64,000 nt of DNA from Gemmobacter lanyuensis (GCF_014652355.1 NZ_BMYQ01000002.1:248001-312000); one strand, 5' to 3'. Numbered from the stretch's first letter, positions 53,612 to 63,941 are shown. Numbers and translations are program-made. The notes: generated by a model not told the origin, from the sequence alone.

Positions 53612-54847
53612 GTGAAACGGAACGTTCTGATCATCGGCGCCGGTGGCGTGGCTCAGGTCGTCGCGCATAAATGCGCGCAGTATAATGACCGGCTGGGCGA
53701 TCTGCATATCGCAAGTCGCACCAAGGCCAAATGCGAGGCCGTCGTCGCCAGCGTTCACGAAAAGAACGCGATGAAGGTGCCGGGCGTGTTCGAGGCCCAT
53801 GCCGTCAACGCCATGGACAGCGCGGAAGTGGCAGCCCTGATCCGCAAGACGGGCTGCCAGATCGTCATCAACGTGGGTTCGTCCTTCGTGAACATGACGG
53901 TGCTGGAGGCCTGCATCGAAACCGGCGCCGCCTATATGGACACCGCCATTCACGAAGACCCGGCCAAGATCTGCGAAACGCCGCCGTGGTACGGGAACTA
54001 CGAATGGCAGCGCCGCGACCGCTGCAAGGCGGCGGGCGTGACCGCGATCCTCGGCATCGGCTTTGACCCCGGCGTGGTGAACGCCTGGGCGCGCGTGGCC
54101 GAAGGCATGATGGACAAGATCACCTCGATCGACATCGTCGACATCAACGCAGGCAGCCATGGCAAATGGTTCGCCACGAACTTCGACCCGGAAATCAACT
54201 TCCGTGAATTCACCGGCACGGTCTATTCTTGGCAGCAGGGGGCCTGGCAATCGAACAAGATGTTCGAGGTGGGCCAGACCTGGACCTTGCCCGTCGTCGG
54301 TGACCAGAAGGCCTATCTGACCGGCCATGATGAGGTGCACAGCCTCTCGAACCGCTACAAGGATGCCGATGTCCGCTTCTGGATGGGCTTTGGCGACCAT
54401 TACATCAACGTTTTCACCGTGCTGAAGAATCTGGGCCTGCTGTCCGAAAAGCCGGTGAAAACCGCTGAGGGGCAGGAAGTCGTGCCGCTGAAGGTGGTCA
54501 AGGCCGTGCTGCCCGATCCGGCCAGCCTTGCGCCGAACTACACCGGCAAGACCTGCATCGGGGATGTGGTGAAGGGCGTGAAGGACGGTCAGCCGGTCGA
54601 GGTGCTGATCTACAACGTCGCCGACCACAAGGAAGCCTATGAGGAAGTGGGCAGCCAGGGCATCAGCTATACCGCAGGTGTGCCGCCGGTTACCGCGGCG
54701 CTGCTTATTGCCGATGGCACCTGGGATGTCGGCACCATGGTCAATGTCGAAGAGCTGGACCCCAAGCCCTTCATCAACCTGCTGAACACGATGGGGCTGC
54801 CGAGCCGCATCAAGGATGCCGCAGGCGACCGCCTGCTGACGTTCTGA
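53612..54847 (+). CDS. Carboxynorspermidine/carboxyspermidine synthase (saccharopine dehydrogenase family)
   Basis: A 411-residue NAD(P)-dependent reductase with Rossmann motif VLIIGAGGVAQVVAHKCA, INVGSSFVNMTVLEACI and AILGIGFDPGVVNAWAR. It couples putrescine or diaminopropane with aspartate semialdehyde. The GTG start has GGAG before it. With nspC it forms the S-adenosylmethionine-independent polyamine route. A shared terminator follows. Confidence 0.93.
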   Translation: MKRNVLIIGAGGVAQVVAHKCAQYNDRLGDLHIASRTKAKCEAVVASVHEKNAMKVPGVFEAHAVNAMDSAEVAALIRKTGCQIVINVGSSFVNMTVLEACIETGAAYMDTAIHEDPAKICETPPWYGNYEWQRRDRCKAAGVTAILGIGFDPGVVNAWARVAEGMMDKITSIDIVDINAGSHGKWFATNFDPEINFREFTGTVYSWQQGAWQSNKMFEVGQTWTLPVVGDQKAYLTGHDEVHSLSNRYKDADVRFWMGFGDHYINVFTVLKNLGLLSEKPVKTAEGQEVVPLKVVKAVLPDPASLAPNYTGKTCIGDVVKGVKDGQPVEVLIYNVADHKEAYEEVGSQGISYTAGVPPVTAALLIADGTWDVGTMVNVEELDPKPFINLLNTMGLPSRIKDAAGDRLLTF

Positions 54848-54852
54848 GATGA

Positions 54853-54880
54853 AAAGGCGGCCTGCGGGCCGCCTTTTTCG
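54853..54880. terminator. Bidirectional terminator between the polyamine operon and holA
   Basis: A perfect 10-bp stem (AAAGGCGGCC at 54853-54862, GGCCGCCTTT at 54867-54876) with a 4-base loop is flanked by A and T runs. Confidence 0.92.
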
Positions 54881-54889
54881 TTCCGGGGA

Positions 54890-55891
54890 TCAGCGTTTCA
54901 TCATCGCAAGGCGGATCAGCGCGCGTTCCATCACCGCCATTGCCGGCGCCTTCGAGGCCGACCGCAGCGTCAGGTCCGTCTCCACGATCAGCGCCAACGC
55001 ATCCTCGATCCGCTTGACGCCCCAATCCTTGGATTGCCGCAGGATGCGGTCCTTGCGCGGCCCGCGCACCCGGTAATGGGCCTGCCCGCTGGTATCGGTC
55101 GCCAGAGCATGCAGCGTGCGGAAGTGGCGCAGCGCCATGATGCAGATGGCCACCGGCTGCGTGCCCTGGCCTTCCAGTCGCCGCACCATCGGGCCGATGG
55201 CCCCGCTGCGCCCCTCGGCCACGGCGTCTATCAGGTCATCGACCTCGGCCTCGATGGTGGCGGGGGCCATGGCGGCCACATCGGCGGGCGACAGCGGCGT
55301 CCGGTCCTGCCATTTGTAGAGCGCGATCTTTTCCACCGTCTGGCGGAAATCACCGGGGTCGAGCTCGCGCGCGAGCGTTTGCAGATCGGCCATGGCGGCG
55401 CGGTCAATCTCGGTCAGACCGGCTTTCCGCAGCGTGGCCTCGATCTCTTCCCGGCTGGGCGGGTCGTCGTATATGCCGATGCAGCGGGCAGTGGGATGGG
55501 CCTCGAACAGCTTGACCATCGCGGATTTGGTGGTCAGCCCGCCTGCCGTCACCACGATCTGGGCATCGCCCGGCCGCCATTCCTTGAGCGCGGCGGTAAT
55601 GGTCGGCGTCAGCGTATCGGTTGCATCTTCGACAAAGGCCACGCGGGGGCCGGGAAAGAACCCCTGCGCCTTGATGGCATCCATCAGCAGCGCCGGATCT
55701 TTCCGCAGTTCGGCGGCCTGCATCCGGCTCAGGCGCATTTCGCCCTCGCCTTCTGGGCCGATCAGCGCAAGGATCACCTCCTGCCGCCGCAGGGCAACCC
55801 GCATCGCATCCTGCCCAAAGATCAAAATCCCCGCCGAGGCCGGGTCCGGCTTGCCGAAATAGGCAACCGCCGCCGCACCGGTCAGCTTCAT
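54890..55891 (-). CDS. holA: DNA polymerase III delta subunit
   Basis: A 333-residue clamp-loader subunit with [40 protein letters not shown] and the C-terminal collar region (KDWGVKRIEDALALIVETDLTLR). It opens the DnaN clamp. The ATG overlaps the lptE stop (ATGA). Third in leuS-lptE-holA. Confidence 0.92.
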   Translation of the reverse strand: MKLTGAAAVAYFGKPDPASAGILIFGQDAMRVALRRQEVILALIGPEGEGEMRLSRMQAAELRKDPALLMDAIKAQGFFPGPRVAFVEDATDTLTPTITAALKEWRPGDAQIVVTAGGLTTKSAMVKLFEAHPTARCIGIYDDPPSREEIEATLRKAGLTEIDRAAMADLQTLARELDPGDFRQTVEKIALYKWQDRTPLSPADVAAMAPATIEAEVDDLIDAVAEGRSGAIGPMVRRLEGQGTQPVAICIMALRHFRTLHALATDTSGQAHYRVRGPRKDRILRQSKDWGVKRIEDALALIVETDLTLRSASKAPAMAVMERALIRLAMMKR

Positions 55892-56373
55892 GGCAAGGTG
55901 CCGGCCGTGGCCACCAGCCGCGTGACGATCTGGTCCGCCAGAATCCGCATCAGCCGATAGGCGGCGTCTTCTTCCGCCGCGAGGCCCGAAACCGTCGATC
56001 CCGTCGCCGACCACGAGGTAAAGCTCTGCGCGACCCCTTCGGTCACGCTGGCGCCGCCCTGATCCTTCAGCTGCCATTCGACCCGACCGCGCAGGTGATA
56101 GCGGCTGATCGCGTTTTCCGGCGTGACGCCCACACCGATTCGCTCGGTGCTGATCTGATAGCTCAGCGCATAGCGCGGGGTCTGCGGACGGCCCAGACGC
56201 TCTTCCAGCCGCTCGACCAGATCGAATCCGTTCTTGCTGTCGGGGCTGTCCACCCGCACCGCGCCCTGCAGCGCGGCGGCAGGCCCGCCCGGCGCATAGG
56301 CCGGTGTGAAGGTGCAGCCCGAAAGGGCCGCACCCGCCATGACCATGAAATTACGGCGTTTATACCACGACAT
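55888..56373 (-). CDS. lptE: LPS-assembly lipoprotein LptE
   Basis: A 161-residue lipoprotein with a signal ending in the lipobox LSGC (Cys20), then [10 protein letters not shown], as in the LptE N-terminus. It plugs the LptD barrel that inserts lipopolysaccharide in the outer membrane. It overlaps leuS by 14 bases and holA by four. Confidence 0.9.
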   Translation of the reverse strand: MSWYKRRNFMVMAGAALSGCTFTPAYAPGGPAAALQGAVRVDSPDSKNGFDLVERLEERLGRPQTPRYALSYQISTERIGVGVTPENAISRYHLRGRVEWQLKDQGGASVTEGVAQSFTSWSATGSTVSGLAAEEDAAYRLMRILADQIVTRLVATAGTLP

Positions 56374-58915
56374 TGATGATGCGCCCCGGAACGACGATGA
56401 TCTTCTTCACCGGCTGACCGGCGAGGAACTTGATCACATCCTCATTCGCAAGCGCGATCTTTTCAACCTCGGGTGCGGGCATGTCCTTGGGTACGCTGAT
56501 TTCCGCCCGCCGCTTGCCATTGATCTGGATGGGCAGCGTCACCGTGTCATCGATCAGCAGCGCCGGATCAGCCTTGGGCCAGGGCGCCTGCGCGCAAAGC
56601 CCCTCACCGCCCTGATAGGTCCAGATCGATTCCGCGATATGCGGCGTCATGGGCGACATCAGCTGCGCCAGCGTGCGGATCGCTTCCTTCATCACCGGGG
56701 TCGAGGCATCGGCCTTGGCCAACGTATTGGTGAATTCGTAAAGTTTGGCGATGGCCTTGTTGAAGGCAAAGCCGTCGATCCCGCGCGTGACTTCGTCCAC
56801 CGCCTTGGCCGTGGCTTTCCGCAGCGCCAGATCATCGGTGCCCGCGTGATCGGCGGGCATTTCGCCGATGCGGCTGCACAGGTTCCAGACGCGCGACAGG
56901 TGCTTGTAGGCCGCCTCGGCGCCCGAGGCGGTCCATTCCACATCGCGTTCGGGCGGGCTGTCCGACATCACGAACCAGCGCGCGGTATCGGCACCGAATT
57001 GCGCGATGATGTTCATCGGATCGACGACATTCTTCTTCGACTTCGACATCTTCGCCGAAGGGATGACCTCGACTGCCGTGCCGTCCTTCAGCGTGGCGCC
57101 GCCCTCGCTGCGCAGGATGTCCTCCGGCAGGTGATAGACCGGCCGCCCATTGGCATCCCGCGTCAGGTAAATCTCATGCGTCACCATGCCTTGGGTGAAC
57201 AGGGCATTGAACGGCTCGCGTGCCTTGGCGGGCAGATGGCCCGTCTCGTTCATCGCGCGGGCGAAGAACCGGCTATAGAGCAGGTGGAGAATCGCATGTT
57301 CAATCCCGCCGATATACTGGTCGACGTTCATCCAGTAATCGGCATCCTCGGCCACGGTCGGCGTGGTCGCGCGCGGCGCGGTGAAGCGCGCGTAATACCA
57401 GGACGAATCGACGAAGGTATCCATCGTGTCGGTTTCGCGCTTCGCCGCCGCACCACATTTCGGGCAGCTGCAATCACGCCAGGTCGGGTGACGGTCCAGC
57501 GGGTTGCCGGGCTTGTCGAAGGCCACGTCATAGGGCAGCTCGACCGGCAGGTTTTCCTTCCGTTCGGGCACCACACCGCAGCTCGCACAATGCACCACCG
57601 GGATCGGGCACCCCCAATAACGCTGCCGCGAAATGCCCCAGTCACGCAGACGGAACTTGGTGACGCCCTGACCAAAGCCGCGGGATTCGGCCAGCGCAAT
57701 CGCCTGCGCCACGCCTTCTTCCCCGGTCATCACGCTCTCGCCCGCAATGCCGCGGACATAGCGTACGCGCTCGGATTTCAGCGGCGTATAGGCTTCGGTC
57801 AGCGCGGCGTCCTCGGCACCCTCAGCCACAAAGACCTGGGTGATCGGCAGGCCATATTTGCTGGCAAATTCGAAATCGCGCTGGTCGTGCGCCGGGCAGC
57901 CGAAAATCGCGCCGGTGCCGTAATCCATGAGGATGAAGTTTGCGATCCAGACCGGCAGCTCCCAATCCGGGTTCAGCGGATGCTTCACACGGATGCCCGT
58001 ATCGAACCCGATCTTCTCGGCCGTCTCCAGCGCCTCGGCCGTGGTGCCGCCCAGACGGCACTGCGCGAGGAACGCTTCGACCTTCGGATCGCCCGCCAGC
58101 GCCTTGGCCATCGGGTGATCCGGGCTGATCCCGGCGAATGAGGCCCCCATCAGCGTATCGGGCCGCGTGGTATAGACCTCCAGCCGGTCAAAGCCGTCCG
58201 GCGCGCCCACGGTATCAAAGGCAAATTGCAGCCCGCGCGACTTGCCGATCCAGTTCGCCTGCATCAGACGCACCTTCTCGGGCCAGTCCTTCAACCCGTC
58301 CAGCGCCTCCAGCAGATCCTCGGCCATGTCGGAAATCTTGAAGAACCACTGCGTCAGCTCGCGCCGCTCCACCGCCGCGCCCGACCGCCAGCCCTTGCCG
58401 TCGATCACCTGCTCATTGGCCAGCACGGTCATGTCGACCGGGTCCCAGTTCACCATCGCCGCCTTGCGATAGACCAGGCCCTTTTCCATCATGTCGATGA
58501 ACATGGCCTGCTGCTGCCCGTAGTATTCCGGGTCACAAGTGGCGAACTCGCGGCTCCAGTCGATCGACAGACCCAGCGGCTTCATCTGCCCGCGCATGTC
58601 GGCGATATTGCCATAGGTCCAGTCCTTGGGGTGGCCGCCCCGCTCCATCGCCGCATTCTCGGCCGGCATCCCGAAGGCATCCCACCCCATGGGATGCAAA
58701 ACCGAAAACCCGCAGGACGATTTGTAGCGCGCCACCACGTCGCCCATGGTGTAGTTGCGCACATGGCCCATGTGGATACGCCCCGACGGATAGGGGAACA
58801 TCTCCAGCACATAGTATTTCTGCTTCGCCGGGTCGCGCTTGGCGGTGAAGACTCCGGCCTTGTCCCAGGCCTCTTGCCATTTCGCCTCGATCACGGCGGG
58901 TTCGTAGCGCGACAT
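56360..58915 (-). CDS. leuS: Leucyl-tRNA synthetase
   Basis: An 851-residue class Ia synthetase with the HIGH motif as HMGH ([18 protein letters not shown]), an editing domain, a zinc-finger region (CPKC) and the KMSKS loop ([10 protein letters not shown]). ATG 58915 was chosen because GAGG stands a few bases before it; an in-frame ATG lies at 58930. First of leuS-lptE-holA. Confidence 0.97.
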   Translation of the reverse strand: MSRYEPAVIEAKWQEAWDKAGVFTAKRDPAKQKYYVLEMFPYPSGRIHMGHVRNYTMGDVVARYKSSCGFSVLHPMGWDAFGMPAENAAMERGGHPKDWTYGNIADMRGQMKPLGLSIDWSREFATCDPEYYGQQQAMFIDMMEKGLVYRKAAMVNWDPVDMTVLANEQVIDGKGWRSGAAVERRELTQWFFKISDMAEDLLEALDGLKDWPEKVRLMQANWIGKSRGLQFAFDTVGAPDGFDRLEVYTTRPDTLMGASFAGISPDHPMAKALAGDPKVEAFLAQCRLGGTTAEALETAEKIGFDTGIRVKHPLNPDWELPVWIANFILMDYGTGAIFGCPAHDQRDFEFASKYGLPITQVFVAEGAEDAALTEAYTPLKSERVRYVRGIAGESVMTGEEGVAQAIALAESRGFGQGVTKFRLRDWGISRQRYWGCPIPVVHCASCGVVPERKENLPVELPYDVAFDKPGNPLDRHPTWRDCSCPKCGAAAKRETDTMDTFVDSSWYYARFTAPRATTPTVAEDADYWMNVDQYIGGIEHAILHLLYSRFFARAMNETGHLPAKAREPFNALFTQGMVTHEIYLTRDANGRPVYHLPEDILRSEGGATLKDGTAVEVIPSAKMSKSKKNVVDPMNIIAQFGADTARWFVMSDSPPERDVEWTASGAEAAYKHLSRVWNLCSRIGEMPADHAGTDDLALRKATAKAVDEVTRGIDGFAFNKAIAKLYEFTNTLAKADASTPVMKEAIRTLAQLMSPMTPHIAESIWTYQGGEGLCAQAPWPKADPALLIDDTVTLPIQINGKRRAEISVPKDMPAPEVEKIALANEDVIKFLAGQPVKKIIVVPGRIINVVV

Positions 58916-59007
58916 GCTTGCCTCATTCATCCAGCGGATTGCCGCGCGGAATTAACCCGACCCGGCCCCAAAGGTCCAGCCCAAGCCCGGTTTCCCCGCA
59001 ACTTTCC

Positions 59008-59085
59008 CTGATGGATTTTCTGTCCCCAAATATCCCGGGGGACGCTGCGCCGCAGGCGCAGCGGGGGGCAGAGCCCCCATCTTCC
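59008..59085 (-). repeat. Extragenic palindromic repeat, copy 2 (upstream of leuS)
   Basis: On the minus strand a hairpin (GGGGGC/GCCCCC), a perfect 9-bp hairpin (CGCTGCGCC/GGCGCAGCG at 59043-59063) and then CCCCCGGGATATTTGG and GACAGAAAAT. This tail matches copy 1 at 6460-6483. It fills the gap between the DUF3576 stop and leuS. Confidence 0.6.
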
Positions 59086-59631
59086 TTACAGCTTGCTGTC
59101 GCGCACGCGCAGCTGGCGGGCGCGGGTCAGGATCGCATCCTCGACCGCGCGCTGCGTCTCGGGCGCCACGGCGCTGCCGCCGCTCCCTTGCAGCGCAACC
59201 TTCAGCGAGCGCGCATCCAGCGCCGGGTCGCTGACATAAATCGTCGCGCGATAGGACCGACCGCCCCCGGGCGGGGTGCCATAGCCGGTGACGATCACAC
59301 CCGTGAAGGGATCGACCGATTCGACCGGCAGGAAGTTGAGAACCTCCAGCGACGCCTGCCAGAGATACTTGTTCACCTCGACAGTGGTGTTCGGGTCGCG
59401 GCTTTTCGAGAACAGATCCCAGACTGTGCCGCGGTCTTTCTCGTAATCCGCGCGGGCGCGCTCGATCGCGGCTTCCTGTGCCTCACGGGCCTGCTGGTTT
59501 TCAAAGCTGGTCGCGGTCGGTGCAGCGCTTCGGCCGCTGAACGGACCCGATCCGATGCTGCCGCCACAGGCCGAAAGCGCAAGAACCACGCATCCGGCGG
59601 ATGCTGCTGCTGCAAGGCTCTTCACGTTCAT
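59086..59631 (-). CDS. DUF3576 lipoprotein
   Basis: A 181-residue lipoprotein with signal MNVKSLAAAASAGCVVLALSAC (lipobox LSAC, Cys22) and a C-terminal DUF3576 domain (TTVEVNKYLWQASLEVLNFLPVE …). The function is unknown. The next gene on the same strand is leuS, beyond the palindromic repeat. It is divergent from the porin gene across 276 bases. Confidence 0.82.
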   Translation of the reverse strand: MNVKSLAAAASAGCVVLALSACGGSIGSGPFSGRSAAPTATSFENQQAREAQEAAIERARADYEKDRGTVWDLFSKSRDPNTTVEVNKYLWQASLEVLNFLPVESVDPFTGVIVTGYGTPPGGGRSYRATIYVSDPALDARSLKVALQGSGGSAVAPETQRAVEDAILTRARQLRVRDSKL

Positions 59632-59853
59632 TCCCGCCCCCGTGTGGTCATTCCTGCTGTCTATACCGAGGGGGCAGAGCCGAACAAGGCTTTTCGGTTT
59701 CAGCTGTTACCGCGCCTGCGCGAGGGGCGCCTCTTTGCCGATCCTTGGGGCTTCGTGGCACTGTGACATTGCTGCACCACGCATCGCCCGTTTGGCTGAT
59801 GCCGCGCCGCAATGATTGCAATCAGGCGGATGAGAGCGGAAAAGATACCCATA

Positions 59854-59879
59854 CCCAATTCGGACTGGACCGAGTTGGG
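59854..59879 (+). other. 5'-leader stem-loop of the porin gene
   Basis: CCCAATTCGG (59854-59863) and CCGAGTTGGG (59870-59879) form a 10-bp stem with one G-U pair and a 6-base loop, ending 28 bases before the porin ATG. It may stabilise the leader mRNA. Confidence 0.5.
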
Positions 59880-59907
59880 CCGCACCTTTGAGTCAACGAG
59901 GGAAAAC

Positions 59908-60756
59908 ATGAAAAAGATTCTCCTGGCGACCAGCATTCTCGCTGCGACCACCGGCTTCGCCGCTGCTGAAGTGGCCGTTTCGGGCGCCGCCCGTATGGGT
60001 CTGGTTTACGACGGCAACGACACCGAATTCTCGTCGCGTATCCGCGTCACCTTCTCGATGTCGGGCGAAACCGACTCGGGTCTGTCGTTCGGCGCTTCGA
60101 TCCGCGCTGACCAAGCCGGCACCGGCAACGCTGGCGCTGATGGCGCTGGTGGCGCGTTCGGCGGCGACGACATGGACGCTGGCACCGTGTACATCTCGGG
60201 CGCCTTCGGCAAGCTGACCTTCGGCGACAACGACTCGGCTGCTAACGTTCTCGTTGGCAACGTTTCGGGCGTTGGCTTCACCGGCCTCGGCGACTTCAAC
60301 GAACTGGGCTACCTGGGCCAAGTCGACACCTCGGCTCTGTACGAATACTCGACCGGCGCTCTGTCGTTCGCTCTGTCGTCGTCGCAGCTGAACACCGACG
60401 ACGCCGTTTCGGTCGCCGTGAAGTACTCGACCGACGCGTTCTCGGTGGCTCTGGGCTACGAAGACGACGCTGCTGACTCGCAAATCTCGCTGGGCGGCTC
60501 GGCCACCTTCGGCGCTGCGACCGTCAAAGCCGTCGTTGCTGACGTTGACTCGGCCGCTGACACCGCTTTCGCTCTGTCGGTTGACTACGCGATGGACGCC
60601 ACCACCGTCACCGCTTTCTACGCGGACCACGGCGCTGTTGACGGCTTCGGCCTCGGCGCTTCCTACGACCTGGGCGGCGGCGCTGCTCTGGTCGGCGGTG
60701 TGGTTGACAACGGCGTCGACACCGTTGCCGACCTCGGCGTGACCATGAAGTTCTGA
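59908..60756 (+). CDS. Outer-membrane porin (Rhodobacter type)
   Basis: A 282-residue protein with signal MKKILLATSILAATTGFAAA, amphipathic beta strands rich in Asp and Ala (VSGAARMGLVYDGNDTEFSS) and a C-terminal phenylalanine (VTMKF) as expected for BAM-dependent insertion. The protein is acidic and lacks cysteines. Codon use leans on GCT for Ala and TCG for Ser more than neighbouring genes do, typical of a highly expressed gene. The start has GAGGG before it. A strong terminator follows. Confidence 0.9.
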   Translation: MKKILLATSILAATTGFAAAEVAVSGAARMGLVYDGNDTEFSSRIRVTFSMSGETDSGLSFGASIRADQAGTGNAGADGAGGAFGGDDMDAGTVYISGAFGKLTFGDNDSAANVLVGNVSGVGFTGLGDFNELGYLGQVDTSALYEYSTGALSFALSSSQLNTDDAVSVAVKYSTDAFSVALGYEDDAADSQISLGGSATFGAATVKAVVADVDSAADTAFALSVDYAMDATTVTAFYADHGAVDGFGLGASYDLGGGAALVGGVVDNGVDTVADLGVTMKF

Positions 60757-60776
60757 TCCTAACGGATCTGAACAGG

Positions 60777-60809
60777 AAAGAGCGGGCTTTGCCCGCTCTT
60801 TTCTTTTTT
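60777..60809 (+). terminator. Rho-independent terminator of the porin gene
   Basis: A perfect 11-bp stem (AAAGAGCGGGC at 60777-60787, GCCCGCTCTTT at 60791-60801) has a 3-base loop and is followed by a T-rich run. Confidence 0.95.
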
Positions 60810-60849
60810 GCGGTGCCGTGTCTATGTCGGGCAAACGACGGAGGCAGAT

Positions 60850-61503
60850 ATGGCATTGGCAGACATCAAGGCGCGGATCGCAGCCGCCGAACGGGCCGCA
60901 GGTCGACCCGAGGGATCGGTCGCGCTGATTGCGGTGTCGAAGATCCAGCCGCTGGACCGCGTGGTCAGCGTGCTTGAGGCCGGGCATAGCGTGTTCGGTG
61001 AAAACTATGTGCAGGAAGCGGCCGGAAAATGGCCCGACCTGCGGGCGCGGTTCCCCGGCACCAAGGTGCATATGATCGGGCCATTGCAGACCAACAAGGC
61101 CAAGACCGCGCTGGAGCTGTTTGACGCGATCCACACGCTCGACCGCCCATCGCTGGCAGAGAAACTCTCGCGTCTGGTGCAGGCGCGCGGCGTCGCGCCC
61201 GAGCTTTTCGTGCAGGTCAACACCGGGTCAGAGCCGCAAAAGGCCGGTGTTTTGCCCGAAGATGCCGACGGTTTCATTGCAGCGTGCCGGCTGCTGGACC
61301 TGCCAGTCACGGGCCTGATGTGCATCCCCCCCGATGGGGAAGACAGCGCCCCCCACTTCCGCATGCTGGCCGAAATTGCCGAACGCAACGGCGTCAGCGC
61401 CCTGTCGATGGGGATGAGCAGCGATTTTGAAGTCGCCATCGCCCATGGCGCCACCCATGTGCGGGTGGGCAGCGCCATCTTCGGGGCGCGCGTCACGGCC
61501 TAA
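60850..61503 (+). CDS. YggS-family PLP-homeostasis protein
   Basis: A 217-residue TIM-barrel PLP-binding protein with the lysine at AVSKIQPLD (K31), FGENYVQEA, HMIGPLQTNKAK and LSMGMSSDFEVAIAHGATHVRVGSAIFG. The family buffers pyridoxal phosphate. ATG 60850 has GGAGG just before it. The last four bases overlap the convergent amylosucrase-like gene. Confidence 0.9.
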   Translation: MALADIKARIAAAERAAGRPEGSVALIAVSKIQPLDRVVSVLEAGHSVFGENYVQEAAGKWPDLRARFPGTKVHMIGPLQTNKAKTALELFDAIHTLDRPSLAEKLSRLVQARGVAPELFVQVNTGSEPQKAGVLPEDADGFIAACRLLDLPVTGLMCIPPDGEDSAPHFRMLAEIAERNGVSALSMGMSSDFEVAIAHGATHVRVGSAIFGARVTA

Positions 61504-63386
61504 ACCAGCCAGACCCGCGCCTGCGGGGGCAGCGCGATATGCCCGTCATAGACGGGCACCTGCCCTTCGGACAGTTCGTCGCGGAGGTGGCTGGCCCCCT
61601 GCGCGCGGACCCAGGTCTCTGACAGGTGGACCCAGCCATCAGTAAAGTTGAACAGGCACAGAACCGTACCTGTCGGGGCCCGTCGCGCAAAGGCAAAGAG
61701 GCCGGGAATCGGTGCCTCCAGAACCTCGGTCGGGGTGGCGCCGTGCAGCGCCGTCACCGCCCTGCGCCGCGCTAGGATATGCTGAATACCCCGAAAGGCG
61801 CGCGCCGAATGCCCCGCGCTGTCATGGCGCAGTGCCGCCAGATCCCAGTTCATGCGCGGGCGGTGCAGCCAGCGGCTGTCGTGGGCATGCTCGGGCACGG
61901 ACAGATAGCTGTAGTCGTTGAGCAGCGCGAGTTCGTCCCCCATGTAGATGAGAGGAATCCCGCCAAAGCTTGCGATCAGGGCGTGACCCATCAGGAGCCG
62001 CTGCAAGGCTGTGTCGGCAGACGCCTCATCCCCCTCGGCCAGCGCCTTTTCTAGCCCCGCCAAGGCGGCGAAAGACCCCGAAATCCGCTTGTCCCCCGTC
62101 AGCGGATTGGCCTGGAACAGCGCGCCGCGGGCGAAGCTGCCGGGAAAGCTGCCATCGTAGAAATCCGACAGATAGGCCCGATGCGCGGGACCAGAGAGGC
62201 CGAGCGCCGCCGCATCCTCATCCGTCACCGCCCAGCCGATGTCATCGTGGCAGCGGATATAGGTGGCATAGGTCGCATTGGTCAGCCGGTCGGGAAAATG
62301 GCTGCGCAGGACATGGGTCATCATCCGCGTGTCGCGCGTGGCAAGCGCCCCCCAGAACTGCACCATCAGGCTGTTGTGATAGGCAAGGTTTCCTTCCTTG
62401 CCGTCATGCCGCCCCCGGCCCAGATAGGGCAGCATCTCCGCGGGCGCGACGATGGCCTCTTCCAGATGGATCACCGCCGGGGCCGCAATGCGACAGCAGG
62501 CCCGCAGCGCCTGCAGGATCATGTGGACCTCCGGCTCTGACTGGCAGCGGGTGCCCATGCGTTTCCACATGAAGGCCACCGCATCCAGCCGCAGCACATC
62601 CACCCCCTGATTGGCGAGGAAGAGCATGATCTGGGTGATTTCCAGAAACACCTCTGGGTTGGCCCAGTTCAGATCCCACTGATGTTCGTTGAAGGTGGTC
62701 CAGACCCATTTCCCGAAATCGGGGTAATGGGTGAAGTTGCCCGGCGCATGTTCGGGAAAGACCTCGACCAGCGTTTCCTCAAATCGCTTTGGCACTTCGG
62801 GCGAATCGAACATCAGGTAGTAGTCCTGATAGCGACGGTCGCCCGCGCGGGCGGCCTCGGCCCAGGCATGTTCCTTGGCGGTATGGTTCAGAACCAGATC
62901 GACGCAAAGGTTGATCCCCCGTTCGCGCAGCGCGGTCGCGACGGTCGCCAGATCCTCCATCGTGCCATAGGCCGGGTTGATCTGGCGGTAATCCATCACC
63001 GAATAGCCACCATCGCTATCGCCTGGGCGCGGCTTCAGACAGGGCATGAGATGGACATAGCTGATGCCCAGATCCTGTAGGTAATCAAGTTTATCAACCA
63101 CTTGGGGTAACGTTCCCGCAAAGCGGTCGATGTAGAACACATAGCCCGCGCGGTCGGACCGTTGGAACCAGTCCGGCTCCAGATCGCGCTGCAGGTCAAG
63201 GCGGCGAAGATCGGCAGGTCGGGCCTTCCATCCGGTCCGCAGCGCGTCGAGCAGCCGGGCGCGAAAATCCGCATACCCCGGCAGATGACCATAGAGCGTC
63301 TCAAGCATGGGCCAGAGATCGGGCGCACTGCGGTTCAGCCGCAGGGTAAAGATCTCATCATCCTTGATGCTAGCCTTGCGTGCCAT
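61500..63386 (-). CDS. Amylosucrase-type GH13 alpha-glucanotransferase
   Basis: A 628-residue GH13 enzyme. DSDGGYSVMDYR lies at about 123-134, CVDLVLNHTAKEHAWA at 161-176, the nucleophile is Asp268 in VLRLDAVAFMWK, the acid/base is Glu310 in HLEEAIV, and CHDDIGWAV closes the site. The N-terminal domain and motif set match amylosucrase subfamily enzymes, which build alpha-glucan from sucrose; specificity is not proved. ATG 63386 follows GGGAGG; an in-frame ATG lies at 63413. Confidence 0.82.
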   Translation of the reverse strand: MARKASIKDDEIFTLRLNRSAPDLWPMLETLYGHLPGYADFRARLLDALRTGWKARPADLRRLDLQRDLEPDWFQRSDRAGYVFYIDRFAGTLPQVVDKLDYLQDLGISYVHLMPCLKPRPGDSDGGYSVMDYRQINPAYGTMEDLATVATALRERGINLCVDLVLNHTAKEHAWAEAARAGDRRYQDYYLMFDSPEVPKRFEETLVEVFPEHAPGNFTHYPDFGKWVWTTFNEHQWDLNWANPEVFLEITQIMLFLANQGVDVLRLDAVAFMWKRMGTRCQSEPEVHMILQALRACCRIAAPAVIHLEEAIVAPAEMLPYLGRGRHDGKEGNLAYHNSLMVQFWGALATRDTRMMTHVLRSHFPDRLTNATYATYIRCHDDIGWAVTDEDAAALGLSGPAHRAYLSDFYDGSFPGSFARGALFQANPLTGDKRISGSFAALAGLEKALAEGDEASADTALQRLLMGHALIASFGGIPLIYMGDELALLNDYSYLSVPEHAHDSRWLHRPRMNWDLAALRHDSAGHSARAFRGIQHILARRRAVTALHGATPTEVLEAPIPGLFAFARRAPTGTVLCLFNFTDGWVHLSETWVRAQGASHLRDELSEGQVPVYDGHIALPPQARVWLV

Positions 63387-63440
63387 CTCTGCCTCCCTGA
63401 ATGGGGGCAGCATATGGGTTTGAAAGCGGTTTGGAAAGCC

Positions 63441-63941
63441 TCAGCCGATGATCAGCCGGGTCTGCAGTTCAATTCGCTCGGCGATCCAGCGCAGGTCTGC
63501 CGGGTCAAAGGCGACGCAGCCCGCCGTGGGGTAGTGCGGCCTGCGCCAACGGTGCAGGAAGATCGCCGAACCCCGGCCGGGCGTGGCATTGGGCCAGTTC
63601 CAATCGGTGATCAGCACAAGGTCATAGAGCGGATCGGCGCGGCGCATCTTTTCATGGCCAAAGGGGTGGGGCGCGCGGACCAGATGGTTGTAATCCGGGT
63701 CGGTGCCATCATCGGACCAGAGGTCACAAGGCCCGATCGGCACCGCCCAATCCGGCAGGCCCGACAGGCGGTCGGGGCGATACATCATGCCGACGATGCG
63801 ATGCACCCCGGCCGGGGTCGCGCCATCGCCTTCCCGCTTTTGCGCGGCGGGCACGATACCACCCCGGCCGACGACCGAAGGGAAGCGCCGCCCGCGAAAC
63901 CGCGTGCCCCAGCGGGTGACGACAAGGTCCAGCGCGTTCAT
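63441..63941 (-). CDS. Cytoplasmic-looking L,D-transpeptidase-fold protein
   Basis: A 166-residue YkuD-domain protein with His130 in GSAIFLHRW and Cys142 in YPTAGCVAF. No signal peptide is apparent at MNALDLVVTRWGTRFRG, unlike the lipoprotein at 12992. Its ATG overlaps the ribA stop by two bases. Such proteins are widespread next to ribA-like genes, and the substrate is not known. Confidence 0.82.
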   Translation of the reverse strand: MNALDLVVTRWGTRFRGRRFPSVVGRGGIVPAAQKREGDGATPAGVHRIVGMMYRPDRLSGLPDWAVPIGPCDLWSDDGTDPDYNHLVRAPHPFGHEKMRRADPLYDLVLITDWNWPNATPGRGSAIFLHRWRRPHYPTAGCVAFDPADLRWIAERIELQTRLIIG

